From Photobacterium frigidiphilum (GTDB lineage Bacteria; Pseudomonadota; Gammaproteobacteria; Enterobacterales; Vibrionaceae), in contig NZ_PYMJ01000043.1 of NCBI RefSeq assembly GCF_003025615.1, positions 1 to 43,131 on the forward strand: DNA of 43,131 nt. Direction: 5' to 3'. Below, piece after piece: positions 23,896 through 32,939 of the stretch. The notes beneath the pieces are model-generated. The model saw only the letters and a program-made list of their open reading frames with translations, had not been told where the DNA came from and did no database searches. Made by a program: the position numbers and the translations under genes. Positions within the stretch are counted from its first letter, which is position 1. Every line of letters begins with the position of its first letter.

Positions 23896-24974
23896 TGAGA
23901 ATTCTTGTTATTAACCCTGGCTCTACCTCGACCAAAATTGGTGTATTCGATAACCAAGCGAAATGCTTTGAACAGGTTTTGCGCCATAGTAGCGAAGAGC
24001 TGGCACAGTTCAACAATGTCACGGCCCAGTACGGATTTCGTAAACAAACTATTGTTGATGCGCTAATGCAAAGTGGTATCGCCTTGTATGAACTGGATGC
24101 GATTGCTTGTCGTGGGGGGGCGTGCAAGCCGATATCCGGTGGCACTTACCTGGTTGATGAGCAGCTTTGTCACGACCAAGCCAATAACCCTATTCAACAT
24201 CCCTCTAGCTTAGCGGCTTTGATTGGCTTTGATCTGGCGAAAGAGCTTGGGATTAAAGCCTATTTTACTGACTCGCCAATGACCAATGAGCTCAGTGAGC
24301 TGGCGTCATTCAGCGGTCATCGCGACATCAAACGTCATGGTCGTTTCCATGCTCTTAATGCAAGGGCTGTAGCGCAGACCTACGCCCAGCAGTGTAACAA
24401 GCACTATTCGGAGTTAAATTTGATTGTCTGCCACATGGGGGGCGGGATCACTATCAGTTTGCATCAGCAAGGACGGGCGGTGGATGCGACAGATGCGATA
24501 GCCGAAGGACCGATGACCCCGGAGCGGAGTGGTCGATTGCCAGCTCGAGATTTGATTGATCTCTGTTTCTCTGGTCAGTACAGCCACGACGAGATGAAAA
24601 AGCTGTTGCAGGGTGAAGGCGGGGTATTTAGTTATCTTGGTACTGCCGATATGCGTGAAGTGGAGGCGGCAGCCGAGGAAGGTGATCGCGAGGCTCGCAT
24701 GGTGCTGGATGCGATGATCTATCAGATTGCGAAAGAAATAGGGGCAATGGCGCCAGTTGTAAATGGTCAAATTGACGGTGTGATCCTCACCGGCGGCATT
24801 GCCTATAGCCAGTACGTTACCAGTGAGCTGAACAAGCGTGTTGGATATATCGCAAATATTGCTGTTTTCCCTGGAGAGATGGAGCTGGAAGCCTTAGCGG
24901 CAGGCGTTCTCCAAGTTTGTAATCAAAAGCAGCCCGCCAAGTGTTATGGCGACAATATCAAAGTAGACGTGTAA
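23895..24974 (+). CDS. buk: Butyrate kinase-type acyl kinase
   Basis: 359 residues from ATG 23895. An in-frame extension upstream lies inside ptb and is discarded. ASKHA-fold kinase converting acyl-phosphate plus ADP to acid plus ATP. Signatures are ILVINPGSTSTKIGVFDN at the start, RHGRFHALNARAVAQTYA, LIVCHMGGGITISLHQQGRA, the EGPMTPERSGRLPARDL segment and VDGVILTGGIAYSQYV. Coupled to ptb, it gives substrate-level phosphorylation from an acyl-CoA. Confidence 0.92.
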   Translation: MRILVINPGSTSTKIGVFDNQAKCFEQVLRHSSEELAQFNNVTAQYGFRKQTIVDALMQSGIALYELDAIACRGGACKPISGGTYLVDEQLCHDQANNPIQHPSSLAALIGFDLAKELGIKAYFTDSPMTNELSELASFSGHRDIKRHGRFHALNARAVAQTYAQQCNKHYSELNLIVCHMGGGITISLHQQGRAVDATDAIAEGPMTPERSGRLPARDLIDLCFSGQYSHDEMKKLLQGEGGVFSYLGTADMREVEAAAEEGDREARMVLDAMIYQIAKEIGAMAPVVNGQIDGVILTGGIAYSQYVTSELNKRVGYIANIAVFPGEMELEALAAGVLQVCNQKQPAKCYGDNIKVDV

Positions 24975-25038
24975 GTGACTTTACGACAATTAAGAGGACT
25001 GGTGTTTGTAAGCTCTGGCCTCGATAAGGATAAGCATT

Positions 25039-26445
25039 ATGAATCAGCAAGTTAATTCAGTTTTTCAGACTATAGATGGTGAACAGTTTGGGGTTTATGA
25101 AACAGCGGTAGAGGCGATTGCCGCCAGTGCAGCCGCCCAGGTTGAATTTCAAAACGAATTTGGTACAGAAGCACGAAACCGCATTATTGCTGCTATTCGT
25201 CAAGTGATTCTCGACAGCGCAGGTCCACTGGGTGAGATGGCAGTAGAAGAGAGTGGTTTAGGTAGAGTTGCCCATAAAATCGCCAAAAATCAACTGTCCG
25301 CTACGGCAACACCGGGGACGGAAAGCCTGCTTACCCAAGCCATATCCTCCGATGATGGATTGACGATCGAAGAGCGTGCGCCATTTGGTTTGATTGGTGC
25401 GGTAACACCAGTGACCAACGAAATTCCGACGATTGTCAGCAATGTAATATCGATGTTAGCAGGCGGTAATGCGGTTGTTTTCAACGTCCACCCTTCAGCA
25501 AAAATGACGTCGGCAGTGGCGATTGATCGGATTAATCGGGCAATTATTGCCTCTGGTGGTCCTGCCGATCTAGTGACGATGATCAAAGATCCGACCCTCG
25601 ATACTCTACAGGAAATTGTCCAGGCGCCGGAAGTTCGTTTGCTCGTGGGAACGGGTGGTCCAGGTCTGGTAAAAGCATTGCTTAGCTCGGGTAAAAAAGC
25701 CATCGGGGCTGGTGCTGGTAATCCACCCGTTGTCGTTGACGGATCTGCCGATGTAGCACTGGCTGGGGCATCGATTGTGGCCGGGGCTTCTTTCGATAAT
25801 AACCTGCTGTGCATTGGCGAAAAAGAAGTATTTGTGGTGGAGCCTCAGGCAGAAGCATTGATCGACGCGATGATGCAATCTGGGGCTTATTTACTCAATA
25901 CTGAACAAGTCGAGCAAGTCACAAACTTGGTACTGACCGCAGATGACAATGAAGAAATGGCGATAGCCTGCAGTTTTGGTATGGATCGCGAGTATCACCT
26001 ACGCAAAGAGTGGGTGGGACAGGATGCGAAGAAGATTCTTGGCGCTATTGGTGTCGAGGTGGATACCCCGGTCGATTTGCTGATTTTTGACGCGCAGGTC
26101 AATAATCCGTTTGTCCAGCTAGAACAAATGATGCCAGTACTGCCAATCGTTCGTTGTCAGGGCTTCGCTCAAGCAGTCGATTTTGCCGTCGACGCCGAGC
26201 ACGGTAATCGTCATTCAGCCTGTATTTATTCAAATAACGTCAATAACGTGACTTATTTTGCCAAGCGTATTGGAACTACAGTCTTTACTCAAAATGGTCC
26301 GACGCTCGTGGGGCTGGGCTACGGAGGGGCTGGAACAACTTCGTTCACCATTGCAGGGCCAACTGGGGAAGGCATCACCACTGCCCGAGACTTTACTCGA
26401 GTTCGTCGCTTTGCAATTGCCCAGGGTGGTAATCGTATTATCTGA
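25039..26445 (+). CDS. CoA-acylating aldehyde dehydrogenase (EutE/PduP-like)
   Basis: A 468-residue enzyme predicted to oxidise an aldehyde to acyl-CoA with NAD+. The nucleophile is Cys258 in SFDNNLLCIGEKEVFVVE, the typical context of the EutE/PduP/AdhE class. APFGLIGAVTPVTNEIPTIV, then NAVVFNVHPSAK and ALLSSGKKAIGAGAGNPPVV, are conserved. It lacks the N-terminal microcompartment-targeting helix that EutE/PduP proteins often carry, and no shell genes are near. The gap to buk is 64 bases. The product would feed ptb-buk directly. Confidence 0.9.
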   Translation: MNQQVNSVFQTIDGEQFGVYETAVEAIAASAAAQVEFQNEFGTEARNRIIAAIRQVILDSAGPLGEMAVEESGLGRVAHKIAKNQLSATATPGTESLLTQAISSDDGLTIEERAPFGLIGAVTPVTNEIPTIVSNVISMLAGGNAVVFNVHPSAKMTSAVAIDRINRAIIASGGPADLVTMIKDPTLDTLQEIVQAPEVRLLVGTGGPGLVKALLSSGKKAIGAGAGNPPVVVDGSADVALAGASIVAGASFDNNLLCIGEKEVFVVEPQAEALIDAMMQSGAYLLNTEQVEQVTNLVLTADDNEEMAIACSFGMDREYHLRKEWVGQDAKKILGAIGVEVDTPVDLLIFDAQVNNPFVQLEQMMPVLPIVRCQGFAQAVDFAVDAEHGNRHSACIYSNNVNNVTYFAKRIGTTVFTQNGPTLVGLGYGGAGTTSFTIAGPTGEGITTARDFTRVRRFAIAQGGNRII

Positions 26446-26506
26446 TTTTTTGTGCCGGAGGTGATGGCTTCCGGACATTTTATATTTCATACAAAAGGAA
26501 ATGATT

Positions 26507-27982
26507 ATGACTACTAGCTTTTATCGCCACCCTGAACTTTGGTTACCGGAAATTGCTGGCACCCACGTTGATCTTGACCATCTTGAGCAGCTGTATAAAC
26601 AAGAAGAAGTACTGTACGAATCACGGATGACAAAAAGTAAAACGATGCATGAACGTGCCGTCAAATCAATGCCGAACGGCGTCACAAACTCATGGCAAAG
26701 TGTATGGCATGTACCGCATCCGTTTTATATTTCAAACTGTAAAGACAATTACGTTACCGATATTGATGGCAATGAATATATTGATTTTAATCTAGGTGAT
26801 ACCCCTGATTTTTATGGTCACTCACCAAAGAATGCCGTTACCGAAGGCATTATTGAGCTGTTGCAAAACAGCGGTATCAATACCTTGGTAACCAATGAAG
26901 ATGCGATCGTTGCTTCTGAGTTGTTGACCGAGCGTTTTGGTCTGCCGTACTGGTTTACTGCTTTGTCTGCATCTGATGCCAACCGTTTTTCGGTTAAACT
27001 TGCTAAGCTGGCAACGGGGCGTAACAAAGTCATGCAATTTAATATGGCTTATCACGGTACGCTTGATGAAACCAACGCTTGGATGCCAGAAGAAGGTGTA
27101 GTGGAATATCGTGTACCTGAAATTTACCCAGGTCAAGATCCAAACCAATTTACCCGAGTCGCTACTTTTAATGACTTGGCTTCTGTAGAAGCGCAGCTGA
27201 AATATGGTGATGTGGCAGTGGTGTTGACTGAGCCTGCTTTGTCGAATTCGGGATTGACCCTGCCTAAACCCGGTTTCCACGATGGTCTGCGTGAGCTGTG
27301 CACTAAGTATGGTACGTTATTGTTAATTGATGAAACCCATATGCAGACCACGGCTCACCACGGTGCAACTGGTGAGTGGGGTTTACAGCCGGATATCTGG
27401 GTTGCCGGTAAATGTATCGCTGGCGGTATTCCATGCGGCGTTTATGGTTTTTCTGAAAGTGTGGCTGAGCTGTTCCAATCTACTATAGGCAAAGGACCCT
27501 GGCACATGGCGGGTTTGTTGGGCCAGCAAACGACCATGACAGGTAATGCGTTGTCTCTGCGTGCCTTGCGTTTGAATCTGGAGCATAACGTGACCAAAGA
27601 AAACTTTGCTCACATGATTGGTACCAATACCTATCTAACACAGAAGCTGAATGCCGTAATTTCCAAATACAATGTGCCATTAAGCACTGAGCAGGTTGGT
27701 GCGCGTACTTGGCTTCATTTCTGCGAAAGTACTCCGATAGAAATTGAAGATTGTGTTAGAGGGATCGGCATGGTTGGCCACTTTATTGATTACATCTTTA
27801 TGTATCTGTTTAACCGCGGTGTAATGATCATTCCTTTCGGACTGAATATGTGGCTGGTCTCTCCGCAAACGACCAAAGCTGACTGTGATGTTTTTGCTAA
27901 GCATTTTGAAGGCGCGGTGATTAACATGTTCCAGCTTGATTCCGTGATAACAGAACCCTGTACCGAAGAATTTGAAGTGTAA
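26507..27982 (+). CDS. PLP-dependent class III aminotransferase (GSA-aminotransferase-like branch)
   Basis: 491 residues from ATG 26507, preferred over 26501 because AAAGGAA at 26494-26500 touches the earlier codon. Class III aminotransferases act on omega- or beta-amino groups. The catalytic Lys is Lys302 in WVAGKCIAGGIPCGVYGFSE. TLLLIDETHMQTTAHHGATG holds the Asp that binds the PLP nitrogen, although the usual DE(V/I) is DET here. The N-terminal SMPNGVTNSWQSVWHVPHPF phrase resembles glutamate-semialdehyde aminomutase relatives. It would convert an amine into the aldehyde used by its neighbours. The substrate is unknown; candidates are a beta-amino acid, taurine-like or other omega-amine. 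Confidence 0.85.
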   Translation: MTTSFYRHPELWLPEIAGTHVDLDHLEQLYKQEEVLYESRMTKSKTMHERAVKSMPNGVTNSWQSVWHVPHPFYISNCKDNYVTDIDGNEYIDFNLGDTPDFYGHSPKNAVTEGIIELLQNSGINTLVTNEDAIVASELLTERFGLPYWFTALSASDANRFSVKLAKLATGRNKVMQFNMAYHGTLDETNAWMPEEGVVEYRVPEIYPGQDPNQFTRVATFNDLASVEAQLKYGDVAVVLTEPALSNSGLTLPKPGFHDGLRELCTKYGTLLLIDETHMQTTAHHGATGEWGLQPDIWVAGKCIAGGIPCGVYGFSESVAELFQSTIGKGPWHMAGLLGQQTTMTGNALSLRALRLNLEHNVTKENFAHMIGTNTYLTQKLNAVISKYNVPLSTEQVGARTWLHFCESTPIEIEDCVRGIGMVGHFIDYIFMYLFNRGVMIIPFGLNMWLVSPQTTKADCDVFAKHFEGAVINMFQLDSVITEPCTEEFEV

Positions 27983-28001
27983 GTGATTTACGAATTTGTC
28001 G

Positions 28002-28026
28002 CGGACCCGAAAGGGTCCGTATTTTT
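28002..28026 (+). terminator. GNRA-loop hairpin with T-tract inside the operon (attenuator or partial terminator)
   Basis: CGGACCC and GGGTCCG form a perfect 7-bp stem closed by GAAA, followed by TATTTTTC. It sits between the class III aminotransferase and the alcohol dehydrogenase, only 20 bases past the stop and 20 before the next ribosome site. It looks like a terminator that would reduce expression of the two downstream genes, or cap the RNA after processing. Confidence 0.65.
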
Positions 28027-28046
28027 CGGATTTAAAGGGGCTGTGT

Positions 28047-29228
28047 ATGTGGTTATATAAAATAATTGTTGGGGTGAATAAACAGCTGAAGAAGCTGATC
28101 CCTATTCCTTTTCCAGAGCTTGTTCATGGCTCTGGCTGTATCGCTGATGCGGGTGACTTGCTCACTGCGCAGGGCGTGAAAAGGCCATTAGTGGTAACAG
28201 ATAAGATGTTGGTATCTTTGGGAATAGTTGAAAAGTTAACCCGTTCTTTAGAAAAACATCATATTGAGTATGCGGTGTTTGATGAAGTGACGCCAGATCC
28301 ATCTATTGCTACCGTTAATGCCGGGTTTGAAGTGTATCAGTGGCATAATTGCGATGCCATTGTGGCTATAGGGGGGGGCTCTCCGATTGACTGTGCCAAG
28401 GTGATTGGGGCCAAAGTGGTAAAAAAAGCGGATGTGAAAGCGTTCTCCGGTAAATTAAAAGTCCGGAAAAGTTTGCCGCCATTTATGGCTATTCCTACCA
28501 CTGCGGGGACGGGATCGGAAGCAACGATCGCAGCGGTGATCACCGATCCTGTAGCACGCAGTAAGTTTGCTGTTATTGATCCTGTTCTGGTACCCAAAAT
28601 TGCGCTGCTCGACCCAGAGTTAATGGTGGGCTTGCCAAAGTCAATTACTGCTGCAACGGGGATGGATGCGCTGACCCATGCGATTGAAGCCTACTTAGGC
28701 TCATTCAGTAATCAGCTTACAGATCGCTATGCTAAAGAGGCTATCGTCACGATTTTTGACCAATTGCCGAAGGCGTATGCTGACGGGGGGGATCTGCATG
28801 CGGGTGGGAGCATGGCGATGGCCTCGTATCTTGCGGGGTGTGCCTTTACTCGAGCGTTCGTTGGTTATGTTCATGCTATCGCTCATCAGTTGGGAGGCTT
28901 GTATCATATTCCCCACGGTCAAGCTAATGCGGTTTTGTTACCCTTGGTGCTGCGTTTTAGCTTTCCTGAATGTCGACAACGCTTTTCTGATATGGCGGCG
29001 CTAATTGGGTTGTCTGATGGTGAGCAGTTTATTCTGGCGGTAGAGCAACTTAACCAGCAGCTTAATATACCGAATACGTTTGAACAGCTAAAAGCTGATG
29101 ATATCCCTGAGATTGCACGGCGAGCGTTGACCGAAGCACACGGTACATATCCCGTCCCCCGTTATATGAGTCAGTCGCAATGTGAAAATTTATTAACACA
29201 ACTGTTGCCATTATCATTGTCTCATTAG
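28047..29228 (+). CDS. Iron-containing alcohol dehydrogenase (group III)
   Basis: 393 residues from ATG 28047, chosen for AAAGGGG just ahead; an upstream in-frame extension would cross the hairpin. NAD(P)H-dependent reduction of an aldehyde to an alcohol. Signatures are DAIVAIGGGSPIDCAKVIGA, then AIPTTAGTGSEAT and the metal-ligand stretch MDALTHAIEAYLG with HAIAHQLGGLYHIPHGQANA. The metal ligands are Asp and three His. It would recycle the NADH made by the acylating dehydrogenase. Confidence 0.92.
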   Translation: MWLYKIIVGVNKQLKKLIPIPFPELVHGSGCIADAGDLLTAQGVKRPLVVTDKMLVSLGIVEKLTRSLEKHHIEYAVFDEVTPDPSIATVNAGFEVYQWHNCDAIVAIGGGSPIDCAKVIGAKVVKKADVKAFSGKLKVRKSLPPFMAIPTTAGTGSEATIAAVITDPVARSKFAVIDPVLVPKIALLDPELMVGLPKSITAATGMDALTHAIEAYLGSFSNQLTDRYAKEAIVTIFDQLPKAYADGGDLHAGGSMAMASYLAGCAFTRAFVGYVHAIAHQLGGLYHIPHGQANAVLLPLVLRFSFPECRQRFSDMAALIGLSDGEQFILAVEQLNQQLNIPNTFEQLKADDIPEIARRALTEAHGTYPVPRYMSQSQCENLLTQLLPLSLSH

Positions 29229-29271
29229 CCAGTGATAATGTAACAAATTGAACGACGAAGATGGCTATTCT

Positions 29272-30486
29272 ATGAGTATATTTGAGCAAATTACGCATCA
29301 CCAAATGGATGAGATTAGCACGGTTAATCAGTGTATTAAGTCTGATAGACGCCCCAAAAAACGAGACTTGGTTTCTGGTGTGATCTTAGATGAAGCGGGG
29401 TTGCCGATAGTATTACCGACAGTGGTTGATTGTCGACAACAGCTCATGCGGCACTGGGCGAAAAATCAGTATTTGGCGCCTGAAGGCACCGCGAGGTTCA
29501 ATACAGCAGTAACTGAGCTGGTATTTGGTCGCGCATTGAGTGATGCGTTTTGTTCTCAACTAATTACTTTGCAGGCTCCTGGTGGGACAGGAGCTTTGCG
29601 ATTAGCATTCGACTTTTATGCCTCGAGTCTCAACGGTAGACGTTTGTGGGTGGGAACACCTAGTTGGCCAAATTATCAGCAGATTGCAACTGCGGCGGGA
29701 GTGGAAATGGTCAATTTCCCGCAACAGACAACGGTGACGCAATGGCTGTGTGCCCTAGAGCAAGCACAGCCGTATGATGCAGTCTTGTTTCAGGCAGGAG
29801 CCAATAATCCGACTGGGATGATGTTGGATACTGAGGATTGGCATAAAATTGCTGATTTATGTCGTCGCAAACAATTGTTACCCATTTTGGATAATGCCAG
29901 TCAGGGGTTGGGACAAGATATTGAAAAGGACGCAGAGGGGATTCGGATCATGGCGCAGTCATGCCCTGAATTAATTGTCGCCAGCTCTTTTTCGAAAAAT
30001 TTCATGTTGTATAACGAACGTGTTGGCGCTGTCTCTGTTAAAACCAGCGTACCCGTATTTGCCACCCAAGCTAAAGAAGAACTGCGCACTATTATTCGGG
30101 CTAACTACTCTTCGCCTGCGTCATTTGGCTCAGCGATAGTTGCTGAAATTTTAGGTGATCCGCAATTGTACCAGAAGTGGCTGGTAGATTTGGTTGCGGT
30201 CAGAGTAATGTTAGCGAAACGTCGTGACAGCCTGCTGGCAGCGCTCGATAATAGATGTAAAGAATCTTCTAGCGATGTGCAACGGTATGGGCTGTTTATC
30301 CAATTGAATCTAAGCTCGCAGATCATCCGTGATTTACGGGAAAAAGATGGCATCTATTTGTTGGATAATGGTCGATTGAGCCTTGCTTCGTTATGGCAAC
30401 ATGATATTGCGAGAATCACTACAATAATAAATTGCCGTAACTTTTTAAATACCAACCCATGCAATATAAGTGTGTATAACAAATAA
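29272..30486 (+). CDS. Class I/II PLP aminotransferase (aspartate/aromatic aminotransferase-like)
   Basis: 404 residues from ATG 29272; an earlier TTG at 29248 lacks a ribosome site. Signatures are TLQAPGGTGALRLAFDFYAS, then FQAGANNPTGMM, LLPILDNASQGLG and the PLP-Lys motif VASSFSKNFMLYNERVGAV (Lys242). The N-x-P-T-G and S-F-S-K motifs are the I-alpha (aspartate/aromatic) form, although the Asp normally followed by Tyr (D-x-A-Y-Q-G) reads DNASQG here, which may alter substrate choice. It begins 43 bases after the alcohol dehydrogenase. It could regenerate the keto-acid or amino-acid partner of the class III enzyme. Confidence 0.85.
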   Translation: MSIFEQITHHQMDEISTVNQCIKSDRRPKKRDLVSGVILDEAGLPIVLPTVVDCRQQLMRHWAKNQYLAPEGTARFNTAVTELVFGRALSDAFCSQLITLQAPGGTGALRLAFDFYASSLNGRRLWVGTPSWPNYQQIATAAGVEMVNFPQQTTVTQWLCALEQAQPYDAVLFQAGANNPTGMMLDTEDWHKIADLCRRKQLLPILDNASQGLGQDIEKDAEGIRIMAQSCPELIVASSFSKNFMLYNERVGAVSVKTSVPVFATQAKEELRTIIRANYSSPASFGSAIVAEILGDPQLYQKWLVDLVAVRVMLAKRRDSLLAALDNRCKESSSDVQRYGLFIQLNLSSQIIRDLREKDGIYLLDNGRLSLASLWQHDIARITTIINCRNFLNTNPCNISVYNK

Positions 30487-30522
30487 TCGAGAACTTATAA
30501 ATGCATTTTGAATATCTAATAA

Positions 30523-30829
30523 TTAGAAACTATTGGCTAAAGTAAGGAATACATAATTTCCTTCATATTGTGTTTTAAATGTTACATCATCTAGGTTGTG
30601 TCTGAGTAGCCATACATTAAACCAATATCCCATGCTGGGTTTAATTTATAATTAATACCCACCTCGGCATATAAATAATTGTCATTATCCCACCACTGGT
30701 ACTGAGTTTTTATAGGTAATGAGACCTTTTCCGTAAAAGAATACCTTCCTCTAACGCTTAAGTTTGGCATTGCTCGCCAATGATCTTCTGTTGCGTACTT
30801 TCCTCCACCAGTATCATTGTCTCGCGGCT
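30523..30829 (-). pseudogene. C-terminal fragment of an outer-membrane beta-barrel protein with a frameshift
   Basis: The minus strand reads alternating-strand sequence (NLSVRGRYSFTEKVSLPIKT, YAEVGINYKLNPAWDIGLMY). The frame ends early at a TAG just after YSDTT. In a shifted frame it continues LDDVTFKTQYEGNYVFLTLA then NSF and a stop at 30523. Ending in Phe is the outer-membrane insertion signal of porins. A one-base change near 30594-30600 explains the break. The N-terminal part is gone, replaced by IS6 sequence at 30830. The family is not certain. Confidence 0.65.
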
Positions 30830-31101
30830 GGTTCATCTCGCTTATCACGCAGTAGAAAACCAATCACATCACCATACTTATCAACGGCTTGATAGTAATA
30901 TGTCCATTGGCCTTTTACATTGATATACGTTTCGTCCATTCGCCATGAAGAAGCTACTGGCTTCTTCTTTTTGCGAGCTCGCTGTTCCAGTAATGGCGTA
31001 TATTTGAGTACCCACCGATTCAATGTTGAGTGGTCAACAATGATGCCACGCTCTGCCAATATCTCTTCAATTTCACGGTAGCTCAGCTGTAGGTAAAATT
31101 A
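30830..31101 (-). mobile_element. IS6-family remnant: N-terminal and central part of transposase
   Basis: Minus-strand reading YLQLSYREIEEILAERGI, then HSTLNRWVLKYTPLLEQ and SWRMDETYINVKGQWTYYYQ, is the IS6-family N-terminal zinc/HTH region with the first catalytic Asp (in MDETY) and the following strand. It breaks off after LLRDKRDEPAA at the porin fragment. The far end lacks a recognisable terminal repeat. The piece is complementary in coverage to the C-terminal scraps elsewhere. Confidence 0.75.
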
Positions 31102-31406
31102 TAGCAAACAGATTGCGATTTACGACACAATTTCAACGATAGGTTTTTCCTATCAGAATTATAAGTTTAATCTATTATCTTTCATCCATAGTTCTGTTTA
31201 TTGTGTATCTATTGCTTTGTGAGGAAATTATTCTTTGGTGTCAGTTTTTCTATGGCCTAACACCAATCGCGCCAGCTTATAAGCTGTATTTTCAATAGCA
31301 CTTACGCCAGAAAGATAGGTAAATGTATAAAATCTCCAGCATGTGAATGTAGAGCTATCCTTAATGTGCTCAACAAAGCCAAACTAAATAATCAAAAGAG
31401 TTATTA
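31102..31406. other. Intergenic stretch with an IS-like end motif
   Basis: No gene recognised. CAACAAAGCC at 31371-31380 matches the tip of the nearby IS5-type end (GGCTTTGTTG in reverse), so old IS material probably contributed to this gap. Confidence 0.4.
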
Positions 31407-31634
31407 ATGGAAAATGAAATCTTACAAGACCAATTAATACACGTGAAAGCAAATTATTGGATTCTTACAATATTAAGCGGAATATTTTTATCTTTACTTC
31501 TTTTTATGGTGACTAAAGGCCATTTTAATTATCTGACCCTAGCGTATGGGATCATATTCGGAGGCGTAGGATATTGTTCATTAATCGTATCAAAGCATGT
31601 TGATAAAATTAAGCGTAAAATAACAAATTTGTAA
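31407..31634 (+). CDS. Small two-helix membrane protein, unrecognised
   Basis: A 75-residue protein with two predicted membrane helices: about 17-37 (YWILTILSGIFLSLLLFMVT) and about 43-62 (LTLAYGIIFGGVGYCSLIV). It has a basic C-terminal tail (KHVDKIKRKITNL), suggesting both ends face the cytoplasm. AAAAGAG precedes the ATG. It stands between IS remnants without an obvious partner. No function can be proposed from sequence. Confidence 0.55.
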   Translation: MENEILQDQLIHVKANYWILTILSGIFLSLLLFMVTKGHFNYLTLAYGIIFGGVGYCSLIVSKHVDKIKRKITNL

Positions 31635-31678
31635 TGATTTAAATTAATGATTTCAATGTAACGAACGCCACCCCATAA

Positions 31679-32939
31679 GGCTTTGTTATATTGAGATAAA
31701 AACCATTTATCAATCGAAAGAACGTTTTTTACTCTGTGATTTTTTCACAAACAGTGAAAACCTCAGCCTCACTGAATCTGATTCAACAACAGTGTTAAAG
31801 TGGTCATCTCTAACAAAATCCCACTCTCCATCAGCCCAATAAACGTTGCAGTCATATATTCGGCATCTAAGTTAAACTTGTGCCCTGATGTAAATCCGCA
31901 CTTTTCTTCCTCATCAGAGCCTCTAAGGGCCGTGTCGCAAGACAGGTTTTAGAAGAGCAGGTAGCTTTGGGCATCCCGATGTGAGTAAAGCGATTTAAAA
32001 TAGAACAACCGAGTAACATTTCCTTCGATTGATTTTCAAACTCTCTGCTGTGTAATGTATTGCCTATTATCTTCTTGTAACGTTGCATGGCAGTCTCTGA
32101 GATATTCCGTTTTCCATATTGCCGCACGCTCTGCCAACCGATAATGCCAAGGGCGAAGCAACCTATCAGGTTGCTCATCCGCTTTGGGGGATGAACCTCA
32201 TCGGCAAACGTATTGTCTTTCGGCGGTATAACAATCTCAGCATCCGGGAAATGATTATCTAATGTCTTGTATACCGCATTGGTATCATACATTTTGTCGG
32301 CACTTACATGCTTGATATCCGTGATGATGGACTGACATAACGTCCCGACAACCTGATCATCTATTGTGTTTTTATCAATAAAGACAGCGCCTTGAATGAA
32401 GTGACCCTCATCAACAGCAAAGTGCGCCTTTCGCCAGCTTCGTTTTGCATTAACCTTATGTTTCTCCTGGTGCCACTCATCCTTCCCGAACCGCTTGAGT
32501 CCCGTAGAATCAATGGCTATCGCTGCAATTTTGTCCTCTGGTTGTCCATGCCAAGCTTCATTAGTAAGTTTTCAATGAATCTCTGAGCTTGACGTAGGGG
32601 AAGTTTATATACCAATCGAATGTAGTGGCAGGCCTCGATGGTGCTGTCAGGATATTTAACGGAAGAGCCGGTACCATCATAAACGCGTTCATCGTGTTGC
32701 CAATTATGGATGATCTCTTCAGAGATCCAAATGTCGAACCGCCCGCGTTGCCTGAGAGCCTGGTTGTACTCACGATAATTATTTAGCGCGTAGGTATGCT
32801 TCTTAAAATGATGGCGTTTGGCGTCATTGTGTTTGTAAGGCATGTGTTAAACAGCGAACCGGAATGAAGGGCTGGTTATGATAACTGAACTCAGTGTTAA
32901 TGGAATAATTGGATATTATCTGAGCGCTTCAACAAAGCC
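31679..32939 (-). mobile_element. IS5-family element, internally deleted
   Basis: The left end begins GGCTTTGTTATATTGAG and the right end is GAGCGCTTCAACAAAGCC; these share the 9-bp tip GGCTTTGTT and further partial pairing. The inside carries a broken transposase on the minus strand. No flanking duplication was seen. A solo copy of the same right-end sequence is at 38364-38381. Confidence 0.75.
31867..32843 (-). pseudogene. IS5-family transposase, frameshifted with an internal deletion
   Basis: The first part (MPYKHNDAKRHHFKKHTYAL through RQAQRFIENLLMKLGMD) starts at 32843. The frame closes soon after NQRTKLQR. The next part continues in another frame with EDKIAAIAIDSTGLKRFG, then EWHQEKHKVNAKRSWRKAHF, VSADKMYDTNAVYKTL and ends GTSLT at 31867. 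Compared with complete IS5 transposases, about 45 residues (the C-P-x-Y-S region) between the two parts are missing, which also shifts the frame. The catalytic Asp in AIDSTG survives, but no intact protein can be made. Confidence 0.8.

Noticed and set aside
25290..25814. Long antisense frames inside the aldehyde dehydrogenase, kinase and other GC-richer genes
   Set aside because: They are opposite-strand shadows with no start sites or family features.
22945..30486. A bacterial microcompartment locus
   Set aside because: The enzymes resemble Eut/Pdu types, but no shell proteins or targeting peptides are present.
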